Shown one piece after another: positions 19,084 to 28,064 of a stretch of 64,000 nt of DNA. Both the position numbers and the translations under genes were made by a program. The stretch covers positions 1,325,501 through 1,389,500 of the forward strand of contig NC_008044.1 in the NCBI RefSeq assembly GCF_000014065.1, written 5' to 3'. Position 1 is the first letter of the stretch, and each line of letters begins with the position of its first letter. Under the pieces are notes generated by a model, which saw only the letters and a list, made by a program, of their open reading frames with translations, ran no database searches and had not been told where the DNA came from. Source of the DNA: Ruegeria sp. TM1040. GTDB lineage: Bacteria > Pseudomonadota > Alphaproteobacteria > Rhodobacterales > Rhodobacteraceae.

Positions 19084-21680
19084 CAGGCTACTCCTTCTTC
19101 TTTGCGCTTCCGGCCCATTTGCAGGAAGACCACGAAACCAAGGATCAAGAACGCCGGCAGATAGAAGACTTCTTTCGGCAGACGATCAGCCTCAACCTCC
19201 ATCTCGACCAGTTCCCAGTCGAAATCGATGCCAAGCTGCTCTGCCGGACCGCCAAAGTTCAGGTTGTCGACGTAGATCTTGCCATCCTCATCGCGGAACT
19301 CAATCCCAGCGCCATCATAGAGACGGGTCTGCCCATCCGCGCCCTTTTCGCCAAGCGGCAACAGGAAACGGGCATCGACCATATCGCCTTCAAGGCTTTC
19401 GCCCACCAGACGCACACGCAGCGTTCCGCCATCTTCGACCGCTTCGGCCATCTCGTAGACCGCAGAGCCCGGTCGGGTTTCAAAGGCGGGTTGCAACTGA
19501 TCGAGGAAGAACCCGGGCCTGAACAAGGTAAAGGCCACCAGGAGCAACAAGACACTTTCCCAAATCTTTGATTTCACGATGAAATAGTTCATTGTCGAGG
19601 CCGCAAACAGCAGCATCGCAATCATCGCGACGATAAAGACAAAGATGGCCTGGATCGGTCCCACATCAATCAGCAGAAGATCTGTGTTGAAGATAAAGAG
19701 GAACGGCAACAGCGCGGTGCGGATCGAGTAGAAAAACGCCTGAAAGCCGGTGCGCAGCGGATCACCCTTGGAGATTGCCGCAGCTGCAAAGCTTGCAAGG
19801 CCCACGGGTGGCGTCACATCCGCCATGATCCCGAAGTAGAAGACGAACATATGGACAGCAACCAGCGGCACGATCAGGCCGTTTTGCGCGCCAAGTTCGA
19901 CCACAACGCCGGCCATCAGCGAACTCACCACGATATAGTTGGCGGTTGTTGGCAGACCCATGCCCAGAACAATGGAGATGAGCGCGACAAATATCAGCAT
20001 CAGCATGACGCTGCCACCCGAGAGGAATTCTACGAATTCCGCCATCACCTGCCCAATCCCCGTAAGGGTCACGGCGCCCACGATGATCCCGGCAACACCC
20101 ATGGCGCAGGCCAGGCCAATCATGTTGCGCGCACCGATGATCAGGCCTTCAAAGATGTCCGCAATGCCTTGTTTGAAATCAGCAATTGCAGTGTCTTGAC
20201 CTCGGAACATCGCCTTGATCGGGTTCTGCGTCGCGAGGATCACAAGCATTGCGACGGACGACCAGAAGGCCGACAGCCCCGGCGATTTCCGTTCGATCAT
20301 CAGAAGATACATCAGCAGCAGGATCGGCATGATATAATGAATGCCGGTTTTAAAGATCTCGCGCGTGGGAGGCAGGTTTTGCATCGACTCGATGCTGATC
20401 TCCAGATCCTCTTGTGCGGCAGCCACCTTCAGCGCCAGAACATAGAGCACCGCCATGATCACGACGATCAGCCATGTGGTTGCGCCACCTGCAATGCTCT
20501 CCAGCGCGTTCACGAGAACACCGCAGAGCCAGAGGGTGCCGCCCCCGATCAGGATCGAGATCGAGATGGTGAAGATTGCACCGAGGAAGAACTTGACCGG
20601 ATGCATCCGGCTCGAGCCCTTCATGCCCATTTTCAGCGCTTCAAGGTGCACGATGTAGATCAGCGCGATATAGGAAATCGCTGCCGGGATGATCGCAGTT
20701 TTGACCACTTCCACATAAGGAATGCCGACATACTCGGTCATCAGGAAGGCCACCGCGCCCATCACGGGCGGCGTCAGAACGCCGTTGATTGACGAAGAGA
20801 CTTCGATCGCGCCTGCCTTGGTGGCGGGAAAGCCCACGCGCTTCATCAGCGGAATGGTGAAGGTCCCGGTTGTGACCACATTGGCGATGGACGAACCCGA
20901 AATAAGACCGGTGGCGGCCGAGCCGATCACAGCTGCTTTGGCGGGGCCGCCGCGCAGGTGCCCGAGGGCCGCAAAGGCCAGTTTCAGAAAGTAGTTCCCT
21001 GCCCCGGCTTGATTAAGAAGTGCGCCGAAGAGCACAAAAAGAAACACAAAACCCGAGGATACGCCCAGAGCGACACCAAAAACGCCCTCAGTGGTTAGCC
21101 ACATATGGCTCATGGCTTTGTTGATCGAGGCGCCCTTCCATTGCACCACTTCCGGCAACCATGGCGAAGAGCCAAAAAAGACATAGGCGAGGAAGAACAG
21201 CGCAACACCCATCAACGGGAAACCAAGGCTGCGGCGTGCGGCCTCCAGCAGCAGCACCAGCCCCACGATGGAGACGATCACATCGGTCTGGTTGGGCGCA
21301 CCAGAGCGCGCAGCGACGCCGGAGTAGGCATAAAACAGATAGGAGGCACAGAGCGCACCAACGGCACCAATGATCCAGGTTGGAATCGGAATGTGGTGTC
21401 TAGGGCTCGATTTCAGTCCGGGAAACGCGATGAAGGCCAGAAGCACCGCAAAACCAAGGTGAATGGCCCGGGTCTGGGTGTCATTCCACACGCCAACCCC
21501 GAGGATAAAGGGCAGCGGTGAGGCGATCCAAAGCTGATACAGCGACCAGACAAGTGGTAGATACCACAGCGCATTACGTCCCAACGCATCCTGCGGCAAG
21601 CGACCGCCAGTGTCGCTATCGGCTACAAAATCCTCAAGCGAACGGTCTTCTTGAGCCGTCGCGCTCTGGTTATCTGTCAT
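19083..21680 (-). CDS. TRAP transporter fused permease (4TM/12TM) with C-terminal PDZ-like domain
   Basis: An 865-residue inner-membrane protein in which the small (4-helix) and large (12-helix) TRAP permease subunits are fused, as is usual for TAXI systems. The large-subunit signature GLPTTANYIVVSSLMAGVVVE lies near residue 590. After the last helix block comes a soluble stretch ending in NLNFGGPAEQLGID, resembling a PDZ-like DUF3394 domain, then a final hydrophobic segment. The start is ATG 21680 (MTDNQ) with a G-rich site upstream; a GTG at 21707 is possible. Uptake is driven by an ion gradient and needs the receptor encoded upstream. Confidence 0.95.
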   Translation of the reverse strand: MTDNQSATAQEDRSLEDFVADSDTGGRLPQDALGRNALWYLPLVWSLYQLWIASPLPFILGVGVWNDTQTRAIHLGFAVLLAFIAFPGLKSSPRHHIPIPTWIIGAVGALCASYLFYAYSGVAARSGAPNQTDVIVSIVGLVLLLEAARRSLGFPLMGVALFFLAYVFFGSSPWLPEVVQWKGASINKAMSHMWLTTEGVFGVALGVSSGFVFLFVLFGALLNQAGAGNYFLKLAFAALGHLRGGPAKAAVIGSAATGLISGSSIANVVTTGTFTIPLMKRVGFPATKAGAIEVSSSINGVLTPPVMGAVAFLMTEYVGIPYVEVVKTAIIPAAISYIALIYIVHLEALKMGMKGSSRMHPVKFFLGAIFTISISILIGGGTLWLCGVLVNALESIAGGATTWLIVVIMAVLYVLALKVAAAQEDLEISIESMQNLPPTREIFKTGIHYIMPILLLMYLLMIERKSPGLSAFWSSVAMLVILATQNPIKAMFRGQDTAIADFKQGIADIFEGLIIGARNMIGLACAMGVAGIIVGAVTLTGIGQVMAEFVEFLSGGSVMLMLIFVALISIVLGMGLPTTANYIVVSSLMAGVVVELGAQNGLIVPLVAVHMFVFYFGIMADVTPPVGLASFAAAAISKGDPLRTGFQAFFYSIRTALLPFLFIFNTDLLLIDVGPIQAIFVFIVAMIAMLLFAASTMNYFIVKSKIWESVLLLLVAFTLFRPGFFLDQLQPAFETRPGSAVYEMAEAVEDGGTLRVRLVGESLEGDMVDARFLLPLGEKGADGQTRLYDGAGIEFRDEDGKIYVDNLNFGGPAEQLGIDFDWELVEMEVEADRLPKEVFYLPAFLILGFVVFLQMGRKRKEEGVA

Positions 21681-21731
21681 CGTGTCCCCACCCGGTTTGT
21701 TATGCACTCTTGTTGAAACGAAAACGGCTCC

Positions 21732-21752
21732 CGCCCCTTAAAGAAAGGGGCG
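21732..21752 (-). promoter_or_regulatory. Intercistronic hairpin between TAXI receptor and TRAP permease
   Basis: CGCCCCTT (21732–21739) pairs with AAGGGGCG (21745–21752). On the transcribed strand no T-run follows at once, so this is more likely an RNA-stabilising or partly terminating hairpin that lets the receptor be made in excess over the permease. Confidence 0.55.
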
Positions 21753-21785
21753 AAAGCCTTTGATTTCACGAAAGAAGTGATTGGA

Positions 21786-22757
21786 TCACTTCCAGCCGCG
21801 CTCTTTGTAGTACTTCATCGCGCCGGGGTGGATTTCAGCCGACAGTGCGTCGCTCACCATCTCTTCTTCGGAGAGACGGGAGAAAGCCGGATGCAGCTTT
21901 TTGAAGTCGTCGAAGTTTTCGAAGACCGCGCTTACAACAGCGTAGACCACCTCGTCGGAGACGTCAGCGGAGGTCACGAAGGTTGCTTTGGGGCCCCAGG
22001 ACGGAATGTCGTCCGGGTTACCCGGATACATGCCACCGGGGATGGTTGCGGCTGCGTACGGCGTGTTCTCTGCCAGCAGAGTGTCAATGTTTTCACCGGA
22101 CAGCGGAACGATGTTCACGTCACAGGACGAGGTCGCTTCCTGGCTCGAACCATTCGGCAGACCGGAGGCCCAGATGGTTGCGTCGATCTTGCCGTCGCAC
22201 AGCGCCGCGGCCTGCTCGGAGGACTTCAGCTCTGCTGCCAGCGCAAAATCATCGGTGGTCAGACCGGAGTATTTCATCAGGGTTTCGGCCAGAACGCGGG
22301 TCCCGGAGCCGGGGTTCGCGATGTTGACTTTCTTGCCCTTCAGATCGTCGACGGAGGCGATTTCCGCATCCTTGCGCGCCATCAGGTGCATCGGCTCCGG
22401 GTGGACCGAGAACAGAGCGCGCAGACCTTCGAACGGGCCGTCTGCTTCAAATGCGCCGGTGCCGTCGAGACCAGCCTTCTGAACGTCGGACTGGACAACG
22501 CCGAACTCCAGCTCGCCTTCACGGATGGTGCGGGTGTTGTAAACGGAACCACCGGTGGATTCCACGGAGCAGCGAATGCCGTGCTCTTTGCGGTCTTTGT
22601 TCACCAGACGGCAGATCGCGCCACCCGTAGGGTAGTAAACGCCGGTCACGCCACCGGTGCCGATGGTGATGAACTGCTGTTCAGCCGCGGACGCCGCCCC
22701 GGCAAAGCCGAGCGCAACAGTTGCAGCAGATGCAAGAAGTGTGTGCTTGAGGACCAT
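21786..22757 (-). CDS. TAXI-family TRAP substrate-binding receptor
   Basis: A 323-residue periplasmic protein with a clear Sec signal peptide (MVLKHTLLASAATVAL… cut after about residue 23, ASA-AEQ). The mature start FITIGTGGVTGVYYPTGGAIC is the TAXI family hallmark. Start ATG 22757 follows GGGAGAG; the frame extends upstream without a signal-peptide-like start. TAXI receptors bind small organic acids or amino acids; the ligand cannot be read from sequence. The neighbouring oxidoreductase suggests an N-methylated compound (inference). Confidence 0.95.
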   Translation of the reverse strand: MVLKHTLLASAATVALGFAGAASAAEQQFITIGTGGVTGVYYPTGGAICRLVNKDRKEHGIRCSVESTGGSVYNTRTIREGELEFGVVQSDVQKAGLDGTGAFEADGPFEGLRALFSVHPEPMHLMARKDAEIASVDDLKGKKVNIANPGSGTRVLAETLMKYSGLTTDDFALAAELKSSEQAAALCDGKIDATIWASGLPNGSSQEATSSCDVNIVPLSGENIDTLLAENTPYAAATIPGGMYPGNPDDIPSWGPKATFVTSADVSDEVVYAVVSAVFENFDDFKKLHPAFSRLSEEEMVSDALSAEIHPGAMKYYKERGWK

Positions 22758-22826
22758 AAGTACTCTCCCTGATTTAAAACCTAAAATCGGTCGCGGTGCC
22801 GATAGTATGCGCGCGATGCTTCCACA

Positions 22827-22853
22827 AGTTATTTTTGCAGTCACGACATAACT
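22827..22853. promoter_or_regulatory. Inverted half-sites upstream of the TAXI receptor
   Basis: AGTTAT (22827–22832) and ATAACT (22848–22853) are inverted, separated by 15 nt, about 70–95 nt ahead of the TAXI receptor start. The GTTAT/ATAAC core is the same as in the palindrome at 23771–23784, so both may be bound by the RpiR-family regulator encoded between them. Confidence 0.35.
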
Positions 22854-23739
22854 AATGTTTTTTCTTCGCCACCCAGTAGGCGTTGTTGTCCTTGCGCAGG
22901 GTCTCATAAGACGTGATTCTGTCCTTCACGTCCTGACCGCCCAAAGCCACCAGCAATGACACAAGATTTTCGGCCACCGCCATAACCCCCGTGTAACACC
23001 CAAAGTGATGTGTGCTCAATGTAGACGCAACAAGAGTTTCTTCAGGGGTGAATTTTGAAGAAATCACCTCACTATCGGAGATCATGACCAGTTTGACCCC
23101 CTTTTTACGTGCAAATTCACAGGCTTCGATGGTCTCGCGCGAATAAGGCGTGAGCGTGATCGCGATCATCACGTCGCCTTCGTCGGCATAGTTCAACTCA
23201 TCAATGGCGCTGTTGATATGGCGAGGAATCAGTTGCAGCGACGGCAGCGCCATGCGGCCGACGTAATGAAAATAGTAGGCAATCGAATAGCTTGCGCGCA
23301 CAGCGGTCAGATAGACATTCTTGGCACCAAGGAGCATCTCGGCCACCCGCTGCAATTGCCTTAGATTCTGCCCCTCCAAGCTGCGTTGGACAATCGCCAT
23401 CGAATTCAGCGCCGCTTCGGCCTGTTTCTGGCCAAGTTCTCCACTTTCGCGCCATCGGTTGATCCATTCAGGCGCATCGACAAACTGTGTTGGGGCCACC
23501 AGCGCGACACGAAACGGATCCCGCATGTCCTCGTAGCTGTCAAAGCCGAGCCGTTCGGAGATCCGCACCAGGGTATAGGTCGAAACCTCGGCCTTGCGTG
23601 CCGTGTCGCGGATCGAGTCGAGCCCAAAGTCGGCCGGGTGATCCACGATGTATTTTGCGGCCACCTGGAGGCGCGGTGACAGGTCCGAAAGCTCCTCTTT
23701 GAGGCGTGTTATCGTTTTATTTCTGAGGGTTGGGTCCAT
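22852..23739 (-). CDS. RpiR/MurR-family transcriptional regulator
   Basis: A 295-residue regulator with an N-terminal RpiR helix-turn-helix (about residues 1–80; VSTYTLVRISERLGFDSYEDMR is the recognition part) and a C-terminal SIS sugar-phosphate-type ligand domain (about 125–265; TAVRASYSIAYYFHY and IAITLTPYSRETIE). It lies between the divergent oxidoreductase gene and the TRAP genes, a typical position for the local regulator. SIS domains in this family may sense phosphosugars or other metabolites; the effector here is unknown. Confidence 0.93.
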   Translation of the reverse strand: MDPTLRNKTITRLKEELSDLSPRLQVAAKYIVDHPADFGLDSIRDTARKAEVSTYTLVRISERLGFDSYEDMRDPFRVALVAPTQFVDAPEWINRWRESGELGQKQAEAALNSMAIVQRSLEGQNLRQLQRVAEMLLGAKNVYLTAVRASYSIAYYFHYVGRMALPSLQLIPRHINSAIDELNYADEGDVMIAITLTPYSRETIEACEFARKKGVKLVMISDSEVISSKFTPEETLVASTLSTHHFGCYTGVMAVAENLVSLLVALGGQDVKDRITSYETLRKDNNAYWVAKKKH

Positions 23740-23770
23740 ACTCTCACCCGTTTTCTCTCCTGTTGCGATT

Positions 23771-23784
23771 ATAACGAACGTTAT
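23771..23784. promoter_or_regulatory. Palindromic operator between rpiR-type gene and oxidoreductase
   Basis: A 14-bp palindrome ATAACG-AA-CGTTAT lies in the 147-bp divergent intergenic region, 32 nt before the RpiR start and about 100 nt before the oxidoreductase start. It is a good candidate for RpiR binding and control of both directions. Confidence 0.6.
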
Positions 23785-23886
23785 TTTTTGCTCACATTGA
23801 CGGGTTTCGTGATTTCATCAAGGCTTTTTTGCACGCCCGGTTCGCCGGGACACTGATCCTGATTCCGCCCAAAATGGAATGACACC

Positions 23887-26286
23887 ATGCCCAAAGACCT
23901 TCCCGCACACGCCTCCGTAGTCGTCATCGGCGGCGGCATCATGGGGTGTTCGACACTCTATCACCTCGCAAAGATGGGAGCGCACGACGCGATCCTGCTC
24001 GAACGCAACCAGCTGACCTCTGGCACCACCTGGCACTCTGCGGCTCAGGTGCGGGCGCTGCGCCATTCGCGCAACCTCACCCGAATGATCCAATACTCGG
24101 TGGAGCTCTACAGCCAGCTCGAGCGTGAAACCGGGCAGAGTGTTGGCTGGATTCAAAAAGGCTCCCTGTCGCTGGCCACCAATCCTGACCGGCTGGTTCA
24201 TATCCAGCGGCAGGAGGCGCTTGCACATGCCTATGGTATTGAAGCGACATCGATTTCACCGCAGGAGGCCAAAGAACGCTGGCCGCTGATGAACGCGGAT
24301 GATGTGCTTGGCGCAGTGTGGTCGCCCGATGATGGCCGGGTCTCGCCTTCGGACGTCTGTGCCGCATTGGTCAAGGGCGCAAAATCCCTGGGTGCGCGTC
24401 TCTTTGAACAAACTGGTGTGACGGGAATTCTGACGGAGAATGGCCGCGTCAAAGGAGTCGAAACGAGCCGCGGTGTCGTCATGTGCGATGCGATTGCCCT
24501 ATGTGCGGGGCTGTGGTCGCGTGAGATCGGTGCCATGGCCGGGGCCGAGGTCCCTGCCCTTGCCTGCGAGCATTTCTACCTGCTGACCAAGCCGATTGAC
24601 GGAATCCAGGGCAACACGCCGACCCTCTCGGATCACGACAACCATCTGTATATTCGAGACGATTCCGGCGGGCTGCTGGTGGGTTGTTTTGAACCCATGG
24701 GCAAAGCAATCGCGCCCGGGCGTCTTGATGAAAGCTTTGAATTTGGCCTGCTCCCCGAGGATTGGGACCATTTTGAGCCGATGATGCTGAACGCGCTGCA
24801 CCGTTTGCCCGCATTGGAAACGGCAGAGGTCAAAATGCTGCTTAACGGCCCCGAGAGTTTCACGCCCGATGGCACGTTTATGCTCGGTGAAACCGCCGAG
24901 ACGCGTGGGTTGTTCTTGGGGTGTGGGATGAATTCGGTGGGGATCGCGTCGGGAGGTGGCGCGGGCATGAACCTTGCGCATGCAATCCTGCATGGCGCGC
25001 CAGCCTATGATCTCTCTGAAGCGGACGCAAAGCGCTTTGCGCCGGTCTTCAATTCATTGGATCACCTGATGGCGCGCGCGCCCGAGATCCTCGGCACCCA
25101 TTACGAAATTGCATACCCGGACCGACAATTGTCTACTGCGCGCAATCTGCGCCCCCTGCCCGTTCACGCGGCGCATGTCTCGTCCGCTGCGCATTTTGGT
25201 CAGGTCTACGGGTGGGAACGCCCGCTTTATTTCGGAAGGACCGCGGAACCAAGGCTGAGGTTCGAACGGCCGGACTGGTTCTCCAATGTCGCCAATGAGG
25301 TCAAGGCCGCACACACCCGTGCTGCCGTGTTTGATGCCTCTTCCTTTGGCAAAATTGACGTGACAGGACCGGATTCTGAGGCGTTTCTTTTGCATGTTTG
25401 TTCGGGTCACATGGCGCGCGCGCCCGGATCCGTCATCTATACCGCCATGCTGAACGAACATGGGCGGTTTGAATCTGACATCACGGTGCACCGACTTGCG
25501 ACAGATCATTACCGTTTGTTTGTCGGCACAGCGGCCATCAAGCGAGACATGGCCTGGCTTCTGCGGCACAGCCGCGAGTTCGACGTAAAGATATGTGATA
25601 CAACAGAAGATTTCGCCACCTTTGGTTTGATGGGGCCAGAGGCTATGCGCATTGCGCGCGATCTTGGCGCCGCAGAGCTGGCCTCACTTGGCTATTTCAA
25701 ACATGGCGAAGCGATGATCGCGGGGCATCCTGTGCGCGCGGCCCGGCTCTCTTATGTTGGCGAGGCTGGTTGGGAAATCACCTGCAAGACTACATCCGCG
25801 CAAGAGGTCTACACCGCGCTCCTTGATGCAGGTGCGACCCCGGCCGGGCTCTATGCGCAGACCTCCATGCGCATCGAGAAAGGGTTCTGCGCGATGGGGC
25901 ATGAATTGGACAGCGATGTAAGCCCGCTTGAGGTCGGCCTTGGTTTCGCCCTACGCAAGAGTGGTGGCTTTATCGGTGCTCAAGCGCTTGAAGAGATGAA
26001 GAAAAAAAGCCTCAACCATCAAATCGTTTCGCTCCTGTTCGAGGAGGTGGATGTGGTGCCGCTGGGGCATGAGCCGGTCAGTGCGCGCGGTGACATCATC
26101 GGGCATACGACCTCCTGTGCCTTTGGCTACCGCATCGGGCGCCCGGTCGCTTTGGCTTTTTGCAAAGCGGGATTGGAAACCGGCCATGAGGTAGAGGTCA
26201 ATATTGCAGGGCGTCGGGCGACAGCGCGGGTTCAGATTGGGCCGGTGTTCGATCCTGAAGGCCTCCGGATGCGCGACATTGGCTAA
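23887..26286 (+). CDS. FAD-dependent oxidoreductase fused to GcvT domain (dimethylglycine/sarcosine dehydrogenase-like)
   Basis: A 799-residue cytoplasmic two-part enzyme. The N-terminal DAO-type FAD domain has VVVIGGGIMG at residues 11–20 and Glu39 for the ribose. TSGTTWHSA holds His50, the residue that carries covalent FAD in dimethylglycine dehydrogenases. From about residue 430 a bridging domain and then a GcvT/aminomethyltransferase fold follow, which in relatives transfers the released one-carbon unit to tetrahydrofolate. Expected reaction: oxidative N-demethylation of an amine such as dimethylglycine or sarcosine; exact substrate unknown. Divergent from rpiR and next to a TRAP importer, suggesting uptake-and-use of one substrate. 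Confidence 0.9.
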   Translation: MPKDLPAHASVVVIGGGIMGCSTLYHLAKMGAHDAILLERNQLTSGTTWHSAAQVRALRHSRNLTRMIQYSVELYSQLERETGQSVGWIQKGSLSLATNPDRLVHIQRQEALAHAYGIEATSISPQEAKERWPLMNADDVLGAVWSPDDGRVSPSDVCAALVKGAKSLGARLFEQTGVTGILTENGRVKGVETSRGVVMCDAIALCAGLWSREIGAMAGAEVPALACEHFYLLTKPIDGIQGNTPTLSDHDNHLYIRDDSGGLLVGCFEPMGKAIAPGRLDESFEFGLLPEDWDHFEPMMLNALHRLPALETAEVKMLLNGPESFTPDGTFMLGETAETRGLFLGCGMNSVGIASGGGAGMNLAHAILHGAPAYDLSEADAKRFAPVFNSLDHLMARAPEILGTHYEIAYPDRQLSTARNLRPLPVHAAHVSSAAHFGQVYGWERPLYFGRTAEPRLRFERPDWFSNVANEVKAAHTRAAVFDASSFGKIDVTGPDSEAFLLHVCSGHMARAPGSVIYTAMLNEHGRFESDITVHRLATDHYRLFVGTAAIKRDMAWLLRHSREFDVKICDTTEDFATFGLMGPEAMRIARDLGAAELASLGYFKHGEAMIAGHPVRAARLSYVGEAGWEITCKTTSAQEVYTALLDAGATPAGLYAQTSMRIEKGFCAMGHELDSDVSPLEVGLGFALRKSGGFIGAQALEEMKKKSLNHQIVSLLFEEVDVVPLGHEPVSARGDIIGHTTSCAFGYRIGRPVALAFCKAGLETGHEVEVNIAGRRATARVQIGPVFDPEGLRMRDIG

Positions 26287-26485
26287 AACAGGGCGCGACA
26301 CAGCGGTTCTAGGGGTAATTTTGCAAAAACGCACCCCAAACCCCACCAGATTGGGGGTGCTTGGATGAGATACCGCAAAGCGCATTAACCTCTGGAAGGG
26401 CACGCCTTAGCACTGTTCGTTCAGAGGTTTTGCGCGGATACCCCTGCCTTTCTGATGGGCGCACATGTGAAGGAGGTCTGCAAAA
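26287..26485. other. Non-coding stretch after the oxidoreductase gene
   Basis: About 200 nt without a supported gene. A hairpin GCACCCCAA (26331–26339) with TTGGGGGTGC (26351–26360), one base bulged, may end the oxidoreductase transcript, though no T-run follows. The rest probably carries the promoter for the small reading frame at 26486, but no convincing -35/-10 pair was seen. Confidence 0.4.
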
Positions 26486-26584
26486 ATGTCCCTGCACTAC
26501 GCCAAGATGATGCATTGGGATGATTCATGTGCAAAGCAACTTGGGATCGATTCATACCTCTTAATCGCAGAGCCGCTGGCCTAA
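26486..26584 (+). CDS. Predicted 32-residue small protein
   Basis: ATG 26486 is preceded by a complete AAGGAGGT ribosome site (26470–26477) with 8-nt spacing, the strongest in the window. The frame runs 32 codons to TAA at 26582, starting MSLHYAKMMHWDDSC and ending LLIAEPLA. A hairpin with a T-run overlaps the stop. No membrane segment or known family is recognisable; it has one Cys and several His and Met near the start. It lies in an otherwise empty 457-bp gap. A real small protein or a regulatory leader are both possible; a chance frame behind a chance ribosome site is less likely but not excluded. Confidence 0.5.
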   Translation: MSLHYAKMMHWDDSCAKQLGIDSYLLIAEPLA

Positions 26585-26592
26585 GCGGTTTT
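26573..26592 (+). terminator. Short hairpin with T-run after the small frame
   Basis: CCGCT (26573–26577) pairs with AGCGG (26584–26588), followed by TTTT. It overlaps the stop codon of the 32-residue frame. The short stem makes it a weak terminator. Confidence 0.4.
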
Positions 26593-26688
26593 GCTTCCTG
26601 TGTTAATCCGCGCCTTAAGGTTTGTCGCGAGCTGCTCACCGATCCCGTGAGTGTTGGCGCCCCTTGCGTCGCGGAATCCCCGCAAAAT

Positions 26689-26718
26689 AGCCGCCCTTGC
26701 ATTCCTGCAAGGGCGGCT
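26689..26718. terminator. Terminator of the glutaryl-CoA dehydrogenase gene
   Basis: A perfect 13-bp inverted repeat (26689–26701 with 26706–26718) with a TTCC loop. T-rich sequence follows on both strands (TATTTT on the - strand), so it can end the - strand dehydrogenase transcript and any + strand transcript. Confidence 0.88.
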
Positions 26719-26743
26719 TTGCGTTTTTGAGCCTCGTTAAGGC

Positions 26744-27967
26744 TTAGAAGAACGCCTGCAGGCCGGTCTGCGCGCGCCCAAGGATCAGGGCATGGACGTC
26801 ATGCGTGCCTTCGTAGGTGTTCACGGTCTCAAGGTTCATCATGTGACGAATGACCTGGAACTCAAGGCTGATGCCGTTGCCGCCGTGCATGTCACGCGCA
26901 TGCCGTGCAATTTCGAGAGCCTTGCCGCAGTTGTTGCGCTTTACGATGGAGATCATCTCCGGCGCGGCATTGGCCTCATCCATGAGACGCCCAACACGCA
27001 AGGAGGCTTGCAGGCCCAACGCGATCTCGGTTTGCATATTGGCCAGTTTCAACTGGAAGAGCTGCGTGTTCGCCAGAGGGCGCCCAAACTGATGGCGGTC
27101 GAGGCCATACTGGCGCGCCGCATGCCAGCAGGCTTCCGCCGCCCCCATGACACCCCAGCTGATCCCGTAACGCGCGCGGTTCAAACAGCCAAAGGGTCCC
27201 TTCAGTCCTTCGACATGTGGCAGCAGCGCCTCTTCGCCAACCTCGACCCCATCCAGGACGATCTCACCCGTGATCGAAGCGCGCAGTGACATCTTCTGTT
27301 GAATTTTCGGAGCCGACAGGCCCTTGGTGCCCTTATCGAGCACAAATCCGCGGATCTTGCCGCCGTGGGCTTCGGATTTTGCCCAAACCACAAAGACATC
27401 GGCGATGGGCGCGTTCGAAATCCACATTTTGGAGCCCGTGAGGCGATAGCCATCTGCGGTCTTTTCGGCGCGTGTTTTCATGCCGGCCGGATCTGAGCCC
27501 GCATCGGGTTCGGTCAAACCAAAACAACCGATCCACTCACCGGAGGCGAGTTTCGGCAGATATTTCTGGCGCTGCTCCTCGCTGCCATAAGCGTAGATCG
27601 GGTACATCACCAGCGAGCTTTGCACCGACATCATGGAGCGATAGCCGCTGTCGACACGTTCCACTTCGCGTGCCACCAGGCCGTAGGAGACATAACCGCC
27701 ACCGAGGCCGCCGTATTCCTCTGGGATCGTGGTGCCCAGAAGCCCCATTTCGCCCATTTCGCGGAAAATCTCGGGATCGGTCTGTTCGGTCTCATAGGCC
27801 TCAGTCACACGGCTTTGCAGTTTTTCCTGTGCGTAAGCGCGTGCAGAGGCTTCAATCATGCGTTCGTCTTCGGTCAGCTGATCGCTCAGGCGCAGCGGGT
27901 CGTCCCAAGCAAAGCGGCCAAGGTCAGGTGCATCTTTTGCGCGAAGTGTGGGTTTGTCATCCAGCAT
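26744..27967 (-). CDS. gcdH: Glutaryl-CoA dehydrogenase
   Basis: A 407-residue acyl-CoA dehydrogenase flavoprotein that oxidises and decarboxylates glutaryl-CoA to crotonyl-CoA in lysine and tryptophan breakdown. The FAD/substrate motif [12 protein letters not shown] lies near residue 145. The C-terminal block [20 protein letters not shown] contains the catalytic Glu and the [12 protein letters not shown] ending typical of GcdH, which separates it from general acyl-CoA dehydrogenases. Start ATG 27967 sits 5 nt after GGAGG; a TTG at 27979 lies before that site. A LysR regulator is divergently encoded. Confidence 0.92.
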   Translation of the reverse strand: MLDDKPTLRAKDAPDLGRFAWDDPLRLSDQLTEDERMIEASARAYAQEKLQSRVTEAYETEQTDPEIFREMGEMGLLGTTIPEEYGGLGGGYVSYGLVAREVERVDSGYRSMMSVQSSLVMYPIYAYGSEEQRQKYLPKLASGEWIGCFGLTEPDAGSDPAGMKTRAEKTADGYRLTGSKMWISNAPIADVFVVWAKSEAHGGKIRGFVLDKGTKGLSAPKIQQKMSLRASITGEIVLDGVEVGEEALLPHVEGLKGPFGCLNRARYGISWGVMGAAEACWHAARQYGLDRHQFGRPLANTQLFQLKLANMQTEIALGLQASLRVGRLMDEANAAPEMISIVKRNNCGKALEIARHARDMHGGNGISLEFQVIRHMMNLETVNTYEGTHDVHALILGRAQTGLQAFF

Positions 27968-28041
27968 GTGGGCCTCCAATCAAAGTGTTGACGAGAGCTT
28001 AAGCGCGGCTGGCCGCAAAAAACAGCGAGACTTTGGAAAGA

Positions 28042-28064
28042 ATGTATGACAAAAAATCATACAT
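28042..28064. promoter_or_regulatory. Palindromic LysR-type operator before the LysR gene
   Basis: Perfect inverted repeat ATGTATGA (28042–28049) and TCATACAT (28057–28064) around a 7-nt spacer, between the divergent gcdH and LysR genes. It contains T-N11-A spacings as LysR sites do. It runs up to the ATG at 28063, so binding there would autorepress. Confidence 0.7.
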
